Source: JBGPGW01 sp046349515
GTDB lineage: Bacteria > Pseudomonadota > Alphaproteobacteria > CADEGL01
DNA: 64,000 nt
Direction of reading: 5' to 3'
NCBI GenBank assembly: GCA_046349515.1
Contig: JAXMCE010000015.1
Coordinates: 19,517 to 83,516 of the forward strand
Made by a program: the position numbers and the translations under genes. Shown one piece after another: positions 17,525 through 25,972 of the stretch; within the stretch, counting starts at the first letter, position 1; every line of letters begins with the position of its first letter. The notes beneath the pieces are model-generated. The model saw only the letters and a program-made list of their open reading frames with translations. It did not search any database and had not been told where the DNA came from.

Positions 17525-18853
17525 ATGTGCCACCTTAAACGGTCATTGCTTTGGCTTGCCGCCGGCCTTGTGTCGCTTTTCGTGACACTGCCGGCCGGTG
17601 CGGAGCCGGTCGTCGTCGCGACCCGCTACGGCGTTCACCCCGACCGCACGCGCTTTGTTGTTGAGCTGAATGAGCCGGTCGCCTTCACGGTTTTCACGCT
17701 GGCCGATCCCTACCGTGTCGTCGTCGAGCTGCCCGATGTGGCCTGGCAGATTCCTCCGGATGCGGGCTCGCGGGGGGCCGGCCTCATCGCCGGGTTCCGC
17801 TATGGTCAGTTCCAGCCCGGGATCACGCGGATCGTCATCGACCTCAAGGCACCGGCCCGTGTGAAGCAGGCTTTCACCGCCCCGCCCGAGGCGGACCGCC
17901 AATATCGCCTCGTGGTCGATCTCGAGGCGACGACGGGCGAAGCCTTCCTCGCCGAACTCCGCCAGCGCGCGCCGCCCCAGGCCGCGGCGCAAGCACCTCC
18001 CGTCGTGATCCAGCCGCCTCCCGCCGCGGCACAACCGCCTCCTGCCGTGATCCAGCCGCCCCAAGCGGCCGTGCAGCCCCCGTCGGCCGCGGCCCAGCCG
18101 CCGCGTGTCGCGCGCCCGGCAGCGCCTGCGCCGGCCGAACGCAAGCCGAAGCCCGACGAGCGCCGGCTCATCGTCATCGATGCCGGCCATGGCGGGGCCG
18201 ATCCTGGCACGATCAGCCCGCGAGGCCTTCAGGAGAAGGACATCACCCTGGCCATGGCCCATGAGCTGAAGCGCCACCTCGAGCGGGACGGCCGGTATCG
18301 CGTCCTTCTGAGCCGGCAGGATGACGTGTTCGTCCGCCTGCGCGACCGGGTCGAGTTCGCGCGGTCCGCCGGCGCCGATCTCTTCGTGTCGCTCCATGCC
18401 GATTCGATCGGCACTTCGGCCATCCGCGGCGCCTCGGTCTACACGCTCTCGGAGCAGGCTTCCGACAAGGAGGCCGAGGCCTTGGCGGCCAAGGAGAACA
18501 AGGCCGACGTGATCGGCGGCATCGACCTTTCGGACAAGAGTGCCGAGGTGTCGAACATCCTCATCGATCTGGCCCAGCGCGAGAGCATGAATCAGGCCGC
18601 GCGCCTGGCGGGCCTTCTGATCGACCAGCTGCGTGCCGTGGCCCCGGTTCTCGACCGCACCCACCGTTTTGCGGGATTCGCGGTGCTGAAGGCGCCGGAC
18701 ATCCCATCCGTCCTCATCGAGCTTGGCTATCTCTCGAACCGGGCGGATGAGCAGCGCCTGGCCTCCGACACCCAGCGCTCGAAGGCCGCCGGCGCCATGC
18801 GGCACGCCATCGATGGGTTCTTTGCGAACCAGTCGGCCCAGCGCCTCCCTTGA
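17525..18853 (+). CDS. amiC: N-acetylmuramoyl-L-alanine amidase, AmiC-type
   Basis: AmiC-type amidases cut the peptide from the glycan of peptidoglycan to separate daughter cells. The 442-residue exported enzyme has a signal peptide (1-26), an AMIN domain for septal targeting (about 28-135), a Pro/Ala/Gln-rich linker with repeats of IQPPPAAAQPP type (about 150-205) and a zinc Amidase_3 domain. Zinc ligands and catalytic residues are seen in DAGHGGADPG near 220, SAEVSNIL (Glu, inside a regulatory helix region), SLHADS near 290 and LIELGYLSN near 400. It is followed by PBP1A, the usual alphaproteobacterial order. Confidence 0.94.
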   Translation: MCHLKRSLLWLAAGLVSLFVTLPAGAEPVVVATRYGVHPDRTRFVVELNEPVAFTVFTLADPYRVVVELPDVAWQIPPDAGSRGAGLIAGFRYGQFQPGITRIVIDLKAPARVKQAFTAPPEADRQYRLVVDLEATTGEAFLAELRQRAPPQAAAQAPPVVIQPPPAAAQPPPAVIQPPQAAVQPPSAAAQPPRVARPAAPAPAERKPKPDERRLIVIDAGHGGADPGTISPRGLQEKDITLAMAHELKRHLERDGRYRVLLSRQDDVFVRLRDRVEFARSAGADLFVSLHADSIGTSAIRGASVYTLSEQASDKEAEALAAKENKADVIGGIDLSDKSAEVSNILIDLAQRESMNQAARLAGLLIDQLRAVAPVLDRTHRFAGFAVLKAPDIPSVLIELGYLSNRADEQRLASDTQRSKAAGAMRHAIDGFFANQSAQRLP

Positions 18854-18988
18854 GCCAAAGCCACGGCCGGGCTCCGCGTGGCGGGCCAAACTATGCCATA
18901 ATGTTTTGATAGATCGGCGGCAGGCCCGAGCCCTTCGGCCCCGGCCGCTCCCATTGCCGTCCATCGCCACCGGGCAGATTTCTCGTCG

Positions 18989-21391
18989 ATGTTGAAATAT
19001 TTCGGCCGTTTCCTGGTCGTCGTCCTTGTGCTGTGCGTCGTCGGCGCATCGGGCGCGCTCTACGCGCTCTGGCATTTTGGGCGCGACCTTCCCGACTATC
19101 GGCAGCTCGCGACCTACGAGCCGCCGACGATGACCCGCGTCCATGCGGGCGATGGGCGCCTCCTGGCCGAGTTTGCCACCGAGAAGCGCGTCTTCGTTCC
19201 GATCGACGCGATTCCGAAGCACGTCATCGCCGCGTTCCTGGCTTCGGAGGACGCCGAGTTCTACACCCATCCCGGCGTCAACATCCTGAGCGTGTTCCGC
19301 GCGGCGCTTCAGAACGTCGAGCACTACGCCTCGGACAAGCGGCCCGTCGGCGCTTCGACCATCACCCAGCAGGTCGCGAAGAACTTTCTTCTCAGCAACG
19401 AGCTTTCGCTCTCGCGCAAGGTCAAGGAGGCCATCCTGGCCTTCCGGCTCGACCGCACCTACAGCAAGGACCGCATCCTCGAGCTGTATCTGAATGAGAT
19501 CTATCTCGGCTATGGCTCCTACGGCGTCGCGGCGGCCGCGCTCAACTATTTCAACAAGTCGCTGGCGGAGTTGAGCGTGGGCGAGGCCGCCTACCTCGCG
19601 GCGCTTCCGAAGGCGCCGAACAACTACCACCCCGTGCGCCACGCGGCGGCGGCCCTCGCCAGGCGGAACTGGGTGATCGACCGGATGCGCGAGGAGCACT
19701 TCATCTCATCGGCGCAGGCCAGCGCCGCCGAGGCCGAACCGCTCACGATCCGCACGCGCGATGAGGAGGAAGTCGCGCGGGCCGACTACTTCGCCGAGGA
19801 AGTGCGGCGCGACCTGGTCCAACGCTTCGGGGAGGAGGCGCTTTATCGCGGCGGCCTGTCGGTCAAGACCTCGCTCGATCCGCGGCTTCAGGTGATCGCG
19901 GACAATGCGCTCCGCGCGGGCTTGCGGGGCTACGACCGCCGCCACGGCTGGCGCGGACCGATTGCGCATATCGATGCGGGAGAGGGATGGCAGGCGCGCC
20001 TTGCGGGCGTCAGCGCGCCGCCGGGTCTTGCCCCGTGGCGGCTTGCCGTCGTGCTCGGCGTCGAGGCGGACAAGGCGGCGATCGGATTGACGGATGGCAG
20101 CCGCGGCCACATCCCGCTTCAGGAGATGACCTGGGCGCGCGCCCACCGCCCCGAACAGGAGGTAGGGCCCGGGATCAAGGCGCCGTCCGACGTGCTCAAG
20201 GCCGGCGACGTCGTCGCGGTCGAACGCGTGAAGGGTGAGGAGAGCGCCTATGCCCTCCGCCAGATTCCCTCGGTTCAGGGCGCCGTCGTCGCCATGGACC
20301 CGCACACCGGGCGCGTGCTCGCCATGTCCGGCGGCTACAGCCAGGAGATGAGCGTCTTCAACCGCGCGACCCAGGCCAAGCGCCAGCCGGGCTCTTCCTT
20401 CAAGCCTTTCGTCTATCTCGCCGGCCTCGACAGCGGCTTCACGCCCGCGACGCGCATCCTCGATGCGCCGATCGTCATCGACCAGGGGCCGGGCTTGGGC
20501 AAATGGAAGCCCGAGAATTACACCGGCAAGTTCTACGGCCCCGCGCCCATGCGCGTCGGCATCGAGCAGTCGCGCAACCTCATGACGGTGCGCCTCGCCG
20601 AGAATATCGGCATGGACAAGGTCGCGGCCTATGCCAAGCAGTTCGGCATCGTCGACGACATGCCGGAGGTGCTGTCCATGGCGTTGGGCGCGGGCGAGAC
20701 GACGCTGCTCCGCCTCACCACCGCCTATGCCATGCTCGTCAACGGCGGCAAGCGGATCACGCCCTCCTTGATCGACCGCGTGCAGGACCGCCAGGGCCGC
20801 ACGATCTTCCGCCAGGACACGCGCGACTGCACCGACTGCCGCCCCGGAGAATGGCGCGGCAACGCGACGCCCGAGCTCCCCGACTTGCGCGAGCAGATCG
20901 CCGATCCGATCAGCGTCTATCAGATCGTCTCCATGCTCGAAGGCGTGATCGCGCGCGGCACGGGCCAGCGCATCCGCGAACTCAACCGCACGCTCGCGGG
21001 CAAGACCGGCACCACCAACGACAGCGCCGACACCTGGTTCGTCGGCTTCTCTCCCGATCTCGTTTTCGGCGTCTTCGTCGGCTTCGATCAGCCCATGACG
21101 CTCGGCGGCCACGAGACGGGCGCCTCGGTCGCGGTGCCCATCTTCAAGGATTTCATGGCGGCGGCCCTCGTGGGAAAGCCGGACATCCCGTTCCGCATTC
21201 CGCCCGGCGTGCGGCTTGTCCATATCAACCTTGCGACCGGATTGCCTGCGAAGCCCGGCGACAAGAACGTCATCCTCGAAGCGTTCCGCCCCGGCACCGT
21301 GCCGACGGAAGCCGGGCATGTGCTCGATGGAGGCGACGAGGCGGCGTCCGGCGGCGTCGTGCCGCTCACGGGGTCCGGCGGCCTGTATTGA
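18989..21391 (+). CDS. mrcA: Penicillin-binding protein 1A (bifunctional)
   Basis: PBP1A polymerises and cross-links peptidoglycan at the outer face of the inner membrane. The 800-residue product has an N-terminal membrane helix (about 5-28), a GT51 glycosyltransferase domain with SEDAEFYTHPG (catalytic Glu, about 83) and GASTITQQVAKNFLL near 127, an OB-like insert, and a transpeptidase domain whose serine is Ser469 in GSSFKPF, with the later SRN motif in EQSRNLMTVR and KTGTT near 672. The start ATG at 18989 gives normal family length (E. coli 850). It sits 135 bp after the amidase, both for cell-wall growth. Confidence 0.95.
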   Translation: MLKYFGRFLVVVLVLCVVGASGALYALWHFGRDLPDYRQLATYEPPTMTRVHAGDGRLLAEFATEKRVFVPIDAIPKHVIAAFLASEDAEFYTHPGVNILSVFRAALQNVEHYASDKRPVGASTITQQVAKNFLLSNELSLSRKVKEAILAFRLDRTYSKDRILELYLNEIYLGYGSYGVAAAALNYFNKSLAELSVGEAAYLAALPKAPNNYHPVRHAAAALARRNWVIDRMREEHFISSAQASAAEAEPLTIRTRDEEEVARADYFAEEVRRDLVQRFGEEALYRGGLSVKTSLDPRLQVIADNALRAGLRGYDRRHGWRGPIAHIDAGEGWQARLAGVSAPPGLAPWRLAVVLGVEADKAAIGLTDGSRGHIPLQEMTWARAHRPEQEVGPGIKAPSDVLKAGDVVAVERVKGEESAYALRQIPSVQGAVVAMDPHTGRVLAMSGGYSQEMSVFNRATQAKRQPGSSFKPFVYLAGLDSGFTPATRILDAPIVIDQGPGLGKWKPENYTGKFYGPAPMRVGIEQSRNLMTVRLAENIGMDKVAAYAKQFGIVDDMPEVLSMALGAGETTLLRLTTAYAMLVNGGKRITPSLIDRVQDRQGRTIFRQDTRDCTDCRPGEWRGNATPELPDLREQIADPISVYQIVSMLEGVIARGTGQRIRELNRTLAGKTGTTNDSADTWFVGFSPDLVFGVFVGFDQPMTLGGHETGASVAVPIFKDFMAAALVGKPDIPFRIPPGVRLVHINLATGLPAKPGDKNVILEAFRPGTVPTEAGHVLDGGDEAASGGVVPLTGSGGLY

Positions 21392-21449
21392 GCTTCCTCC
21401 GTCCCTCGCCTAGATTGACGAACGAACATAACCTTCACGGAGCCGTCCC

Positions 21450-22572
21450 GTGCGCGCCGAAATCCAAACCGTCGTCGAAGAGATCAAGCAGTCGATCGCA
21501 CTGCTGAGGAGGTCGCTTTGACCTGGAGACGTCGCGTAAGCGCCTCGAGGAGCTGAACGCGCGCGCCGAGGCCTCCGATCTTTGGTCTCGGCCGGAAGAA
21601 GCGCAAAAGGTGATGCGGGAGCGGACGCGGCTCCAGGGGGCGATCGGCGAATTCGAGAGCCTCGAGCGCGAGCTCACTGACCAGGTTGAACTCCTCACGC
21701 TCGCGGAGGCCGAGGGCGACGCCGGCGTGGCGGCGGATGCCGAAGCCGCGCTCACCGCGCTCAAGGAGCGTGCCGCCAAGCGCGAGCTCGAAGCGCTCCT
21801 CGCGGGCGAAGCGGACAGCAACGATTGCTTCCTCGAGGTCCATGCGGGCGCCGGCGGCACCGAATCCCAGGATTGGGCGGAGATGCTCATGCGCATGTAT
21901 GTGCGCTGGGCGGAGCAGCGAGGCTACAAGGTCGAATGGCTCGAGGAGAGCGCCGGCGAGGGGGCCGGCATCAAGTCGGCCACGGTCAAGGTGCTGGGGC
22001 CGAACGCCTATGGCTGGCTCAAGACCGAATCGGGCGTGCACCGGCTCGTCCGCATTTCGCCGTTCGACGCGGCCGCGCGGCGCCACACGAGCTTTGCGTC
22101 CGTCTGGGTGTTCCCGGTGGTCGATGAGAATTTCGAGATCGAGATTCTCGACAAGGATCTCCGCATCGACACCTACCGCGCCTCGGGCGCGGGCGGCCAG
22201 CACGTCAACGTGACGGACAGTGCCGTGCGCATCACGCACCTGCCGACCAACATCGTCGTCCAGTGCCAGAGCGAGCGTTCCCAGCACCGCAACCGCGCGG
22301 CGGCCTTCTCCATGCTCAAGGCTCGCCTCTATGAGGCCGAGCTCCAGCGGCGCGAGGAAGAGGCGCAGACGGCGCACGAGCAGAAGACCGACATCGGCTG
22401 GGGCCACCAGATCCGGTCCTACGTCCTCCACCCCTACCAGATGGTCAAGGACCTCCGCACGGGCGTCGAGACGGGCAACGCGCAGGCGGTGCTCGACGGC
22501 CGGATCGATTCGTTTCTCGAGGCCTCGCTCGCGCGGAAGCTCAAAGGCGGCGAGAAGCGCGCGGAGCGCTAG
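21450..22572 (+). CDS. prfB: Peptide chain release factor 2, with programmed +1 frameshift
   Basis: RF2 ends translation at UGA and UAA. The gene begins at GTG 21450 and reads 23 codons to an in-frame TGA at 21519-21521; a +1 shift at CTTTGAC continues from GAC at 21520, giving about 373 residues. The shift signals are classical: AGGAGG at 21507-21512 placed three bases before the slippery CTT, then TGA followed by C. This lets low RF2 levels favour the shift, an autoregulatory loop. Family marks are the stop-codon-reading tripeptide SPF (ISPFDAAARRHTSF) and the peptidyl-hydrolysis motif GGQ (SGAGGQHVNVTDSAVR). It converges on fliP with stops sharing CTAG. Confidence 0.96.
21507..21522 (+). 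promoter_or_regulatory. prfB programmed frameshift site
   Basis: A Shine-Dalgarno-like AGGAGG, a three-base spacer, slippery CTT, stop TGA and a following C form the recoding signal. The spacing matches the E. coli prfB site exactly. Upstream zero-frame codons encode a typical RF2 N-terminus (AEIQTVVEEIKQSIALLRRSL) and the shifted frame continues it (DLETSRKRLEELNARAE), which shows directly that the shift is needed to make the full protein. Confidence 0.95.
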
Positions 22573-23303
22573 GTGCCGTAGCTCTGCACGAGCGAGCCGG
22601 CGACCATGTACCAGCCGTCGACCAGCACGAAGAAAATCAGCTTGAACGGCAGCGAGATCATGACCGGCGGCAGCATCATCATGCCCATGGACATGAGGAT
22701 CGAGGCGACCACCATGTCGATGATGACGAAGGGCACGAACAGGAGGAATCCGATCTCGAAGGCGCGCCGGAGCTCGCTGATGAGGAAGGCCGGGATCAGG
22801 ACCTGAAGCGGCGTGTCCGCGGGGTTCGCGACCTCGCGCGTCTCCGACATGCCCATGAACAGCGACAAGTCCTTGTCGCGCGTGTGGGCCATCATGAAGC
22901 GGTGGACGGGGGCGGCCGCGCGGTCGAAGGCCTGTCCTTCCGAGATCTCCTCTTTCATGAGCGGCCGGATGCCGTCGTGGTAGGACTGTTCGAGCACCGG
23001 CGCCATGATGAAGGCCGAGAGGAACAGCGCGAGGCTGACCAGCACCGTGTTGGGCGGCGTCTGCTGGAGGCCGATGGCGCTCCTCAGGAACGACAGCACG
23101 ATCACGATGCGCGTGAACGACGTGACCATGATGAGGATCGAGGGAGCGAGGCTCAAGACGGTCAAGAGCGCGAGCAGCTGGATGATTCGGCTCGTGCCCG
23201 AGTTGCCCTCGCCGAGATCGACGGTGACCGACTGGGCCGCGGCGGCCGTGGCGCCGGCGGCGATGAGGAGGGCGAGGAAGGCGATCGTCAGGCTGCGGCG
23301 CAT
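22569..23303 (-). CDS. fliP: Flagellar type III export protein FliP
   Basis: FliP is a core channel component of the flagellar protein export gate (FliPQR) in the inner membrane. The 244-residue product has a cleavable signal peptide (about 1-23), four membrane segments, and the family marks LTVLSLAPSILIMVTSFTRIVIVLSFLR near 45-72, LQQTPPNTVLVSLALFLSAF near 77, and the C-terminal FVPFVIIDMVVASILMSMGMMM. The start is ATG at 23303, two bases from the fliO stop, so the two are coupled. Its stop overlaps the prfB stop in a shared palindromic CTAG. Confidence 0.96.
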   Translation of the reverse strand: MRRSLTIAFLALLIAAGATAAAAQSVTVDLGEGNSGTSRIIQLLALLTVLSLAPSILIMVTSFTRIVIVLSFLRSAIGLQQTPPNTVLVSLALFLSAFIMAPVLEQSYHDGIRPLMKEEISEGQAFDRAAAPVHRFMMAHTRDKDLSLFMGMSETREVANPADTPLQVLIPAFLISELRRAFEIGFLLFVPFVIIDMVVASILMSMGMMMLPPVMISLPFKLIFFVLVDGWYMVAGSLVQSYGT

Positions 23304-23305
23304 CG

Positions 23306-23674
23306 TCAATGACTCGTCTGTCCGTTGGTGCTCGCCGCTTTCAAGCGTTCGAGGAAGCCGCCGGTGGTGCCCGTGGGCGCTCCGGGAGCGGGGAGGCGCG
23401 CGCCCGGCGGCGGGCTGATTCCGTTTTCGATCAATACGTCGTTCGTGGCGCCCAGCAGCACGAGATGCTCCACATTGTCCCGGCGGATGAGCGCGAGGCG
23501 GCGCTTGGCGTCGAGTTGGAGAAGCTCGACCACGGCGAGACGGCGCTCGGACAGCGGGCTCGCGGCGAAGCGGCCGGCAAAGCCGTGCCGGCGCGCGAAC
23601 CAGCCGACGGCCGCGATGAGGCCGACGACGAAAAGAAGGGCGAGGAAGAAGCGGAGATAGAGGCCGAGTTCCAC
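23306..23674 (-). CDS. fliO: Flagellar biosynthesis protein FliO
   Basis: FliO helps assemble the FliP ring of the flagellar export gate. The 122-residue product has one N-terminal membrane helix (about 7-25), followed by a cytoplasmic domain with LAVVELLQLDAKRRLALIRRDNVEHLVLLGATNDVLIENGI, the FliO family core, and a short Pro/Gly-rich tail. The start is ATG at 23674. It precedes fliP by two bases and follows two small unknown genes on the same strand, all likely one operon. Confidence 0.92.
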   Translation of the reverse strand: MELGLYLRFFLALLFVVGLIAAVGWFARRHGFAGRFAASPLSERRLAVVELLQLDAKRRLALIRRDNVEHLVLLGATNDVLIENGISPPPGARLPAPGAPTGTTGGFLERLKAASTNGQTSH

Positions 23675-23679
23675 GGGAT

Positions 23680-24000
23680 CTACCGCCCTGTCGTCCGGGA
23701 GTAGGCGCCGACCGCCTTCTGCCCCGTGCCGAGGCGCTGGAGCTCGGCGCCGAGCGCGTCATGTTGCGCGTTGAGGTCGCCGCGCAGGCGCTCGATGTCG
23801 TCGATGAGCGCGATGAGCCCGGGCTTGAGCGACTGGGCGTCCTGGGTGCCGAGCGATTGCATGCGCTGGCAGAACGTGCCGACGCGGCGATCGAGGCCCG
23901 TGAGGTCGACCGCGCGCCCGTCGCCCATGATGGCGCGCGAGGCGGCGATCAGGCCCGCGATGGCTTGGAGTTCGGTGCGCATCGTTGCGATGTTGGTCAT
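23680..24000 (-). CDS. Small hypothetical protein in flagellar operon
   Basis: The 106-residue soluble protein is helical, with no membrane segment. Its two helices (about 5-30 and 55-92, with regular Leu/Ile spacing around GLIALIDDIERLRGDLNAQHDALGAELQRLG) suggest a coiled-coil or four-helix build like the small flagellar chaperones FlgN and FliT, but I see no decisive motif. Its start ATG overlaps the stop of the preceding small gene (ATGA), and fliO starts six bases after its stop, so it is firmly inside the fliO-fliP operon. Confidence 0.72.
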   Translation of the reverse strand: MTNIATMRTELQAIAGLIAASRAIMGDGRAVDLTGLDRRVGTFCQRMQSLGTQDAQSLKPGLIALIDDIERLRGDLNAQHDALGAELQRLGTGQKAVGAYSRTTGR

Positions 24001-24224
24001 GCTGGCTCCTGTGCTCCGCTGTCCGCTGGCTCGCCTGCGAAGACGCGGGTGAGGATGGCTGCGACCGCCGTCACGGCCACGGCCGGCACGCGCGTGTCGG
24101 CCGAGAAGCGCGCGAGAGCCTCGGCCCCCTCGTCGCGGCCGCCGTCGAGGGCGGAATCGCGCGGCTTTGCCACGGGCGCCTCTCTGGGGTGGCCGGTCGG
24201 GACGTCTTGCAGGTCGTGGGGCAC
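23997..24224 (-). CDS. Small hypothetical ORF heading the fliO-fliP operon
   Basis: A 75-codon frame ends in an ATGA overlap with the next gene, which argues for real translation. I chose a GTG at 24224; other starts upstream would run into the end of the MFS transporter. The N-terminal half is charged and proline-rich, and the second half has a short hydrophobic segment (VPAVAVTAVAAILTRVFAG) that could be a membrane or amphipathic helix. No family is recognised. Start and even existence are uncertain. Confidence 0.4.
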   Translation of the reverse strand: MPHDLQDVPTGHPREAPVAKPRDSALDGGRDEGAEALARFSADTRVPAVAVTAVAAILTRVFAGEPADSGAQEPA

Positions 24225-24285
24225 GCGGGCTCGCTCAGTGGCGCGGGGATCGAGCCAGAGTCGCCTGTTGTGCTTAATAAAGTCT

Positions 24286-25899
24286 TTAACGCGTGCGTCC
24301 CGCGGGTCGGGGCAGGGGGACGCGGACGGGCTCGGCGCGGGTCGGTGCGGGGCGCCCGGCCTCGGGAGAATTGGCGCGCCGCGGGCGCCGGAAGCCGTAG
24401 ACAAGCGGAATGGCGGCGAGCGCCACCAGCGCGATCAGGAGGAAGGAATTGTTGAACGCGATCGTCATGGCCTGGCGCCCGATCTCCGAATCGAGAAGCG
24501 GCAGGCTGCTGCGCCGCCCGAGCCCCCACAGCGAGGGCAGGAGCGCGTCGTTGAACACCTTGTTGTAGGGCGTCACGAAGGCGGTCAGCGCCTCGTGGTT
24601 GATCTGGATGCTCTTCGTGAAGACGAGCACCGCGAGCGTGATGCCGACGCCGGTGCCCATGTTGAGGATCAGATTGAAGAAAACGACGCCCTCGGTGCGG
24701 TGACGCGTGTCGATCGTCGAGAGGGTCAGCATGCTCAGTGGCACCCAGGCGAAGGCGATGCCGAAGCCGAACACGAAGGCCGTGATCATCACGTCCCGGT
24801 CGAGCGCTTGGGTTGGCCAGTTCGACATGTACCACGTCGCGGACGCGACGCAGAGGAGGCCGAAGCCGAAGAGGTGCCGTGCGTTGATGCGCCGGAGCGA
24901 GCGGCCGACGAGCGCCATGGCCAGCACGCCCCCGACGCCGCGCGGCGCCATGAGCATGCCGGTCGCGATCACCGGATAGTTCTCGAGACCCTGCAGGCGC
25001 AGCGAGAGCAGGACGAGCGGCGAATGCAGGACCGTGCCCCAGAGGAAGATGAGGAGATAGCCGAGCATGACGTTCCGGTCGCGCACGAGGGCGCGGGGCA
25101 CGAAGGGCTCCGCCGTCGTCATGCTGTGCACGACGAACACGTACGTCCCGAGCAGGAACAGCGCGAAGGCGATGATGATCTCGCTCGAGGCGAACCAGTC
25201 GAGCCGCTCGCCCCGGTTGAGCACGAACTGGACCGCGGCGAGGGCGAGCGCCAACGTCGCGAATCCGGCCCAGTCGAGCTTGCGCGTGCGATCGGGCGCC
25301 GCGTCCGGCACGGAGAGCAGGATTCCGATGAGGATCACGGCGCCGACGGGAACGTTGAACCAGAACACCCAGGGCCAGTTGCCCATCTCGGTCGCGTAGC
25401 CGCCGACGATGGGGCCGAAGACAGGTCCGACCGTGATCCCGATGCCCCAGAGGCCGAGCGCGGCGCCGTGCCGTTCCTTGGGATAGGCGTCGAGCACGAT
25501 GGCCTGGGAGAGCGGGATGATGGGGGCGCCGAGTGCGCCCTGGAGGGCGCGGAATCCGACCTCGGCCTCGAGGCTGCTCGCGGTCGCGCAGAGGAACGAC
25601 GTCACCGTGAAGCCGCCGAGGGCGACGAGATAGAGCCGCTTCCGTCCGAGGCGCGCGCTCAGCCATCCGGTCGAGGCCGTCATGATGGTGAGGGCCACGA
25701 TGAAGGAGGTGAGCACCCAGGCGATCTGGTCCTGGGTCGCCGAGAACGTCCCCTGCATGTGCGGCAACGCCACGATGACGTTCGTCTGGTTCATGACGAA
25801 GATCATCGTCGCCATCATGACGCATCCCATGATGACGGCGCGCCGCGCGGGTGTGATCGTGGTTGCGATCGGTTGCTCGGCCATGCGATCCGGCGGCAT
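24286..25899 (-). CDS. DHA2-family multidrug efflux MFS transporter, copy A
   Basis: The 537-residue inner-membrane protein has about fourteen hydrophobic segments, the mark of the EmrB/QacA (DHA2) drug:H+ antiporters. Motif A is visible as GWLSARLGRKRLYL near 80-93, motif C as GITVGPVFGPIVGGY near 152, and PHMQGTFSATQDQIAWVLTSF is typical of the first loop. These pumps expel toxic organic compounds, often with an EmrA adaptor and TolC; neither is present nearby. A closely related paralogue lies 73 bp upstream on the same strand. The gene pair interrupts the flagellar cluster. The start ATG could also be five codons in. Confidence 0.9.
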   Translation of the reverse strand: MPPDRMAEQPIATTITPARRAVIMGCVMMATMIFVMNQTNVIVALPHMQGTFSATQDQIAWVLTSFIVALTIMTASTGWLSARLGRKRLYLVALGGFTVTSFLCATASSLEAEVGFRALQGALGAPIIPLSQAIVLDAYPKERHGAALGLWGIGITVGPVFGPIVGGYATEMGNWPWVFWFNVPVGAVILIGILLSVPDAAPDRTRKLDWAGFATLALALAAVQFVLNRGERLDWFASSEIIIAFALFLLGTYVFVVHSMTTAEPFVPRALVRDRNVMLGYLLIFLWGTVLHSPLVLLSLRLQGLENYPVIATGMLMAPRGVGGVLAMALVGRSLRRINARHLFGFGLLCVASATWYMSNWPTQALDRDVMITAFVFGFGIAFAWVPLSMLTLSTIDTRHRTEGVVFFNLILNMGTGVGITLAVLVFTKSIQINHEALTAFVTPYNKVFNDALLPSLWGLGRRSSLPLLDSEIGRQAMTIAFNNSFLLIALVALAAIPLVYGFRRPRRANSPEAGRPAPTRAEPVRVPLPRPAGRTR

Positions 25900-25972
25900 T
25901 TGCAGGGGCGGCCGCGATGCGGCTCCAGCGCCGATTGTGCGCGATTTGGCCAGGCCTCGCCAGTCTAGAGAC

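Noticed and set aside
24274..24289. CtrA-like box (TTAA...TTAA) beside the MFS stop codon
   Set aside because: The half-sites are eight bases apart instead of seven, and one overlaps the stop codon of the efflux gene; chance is likely.
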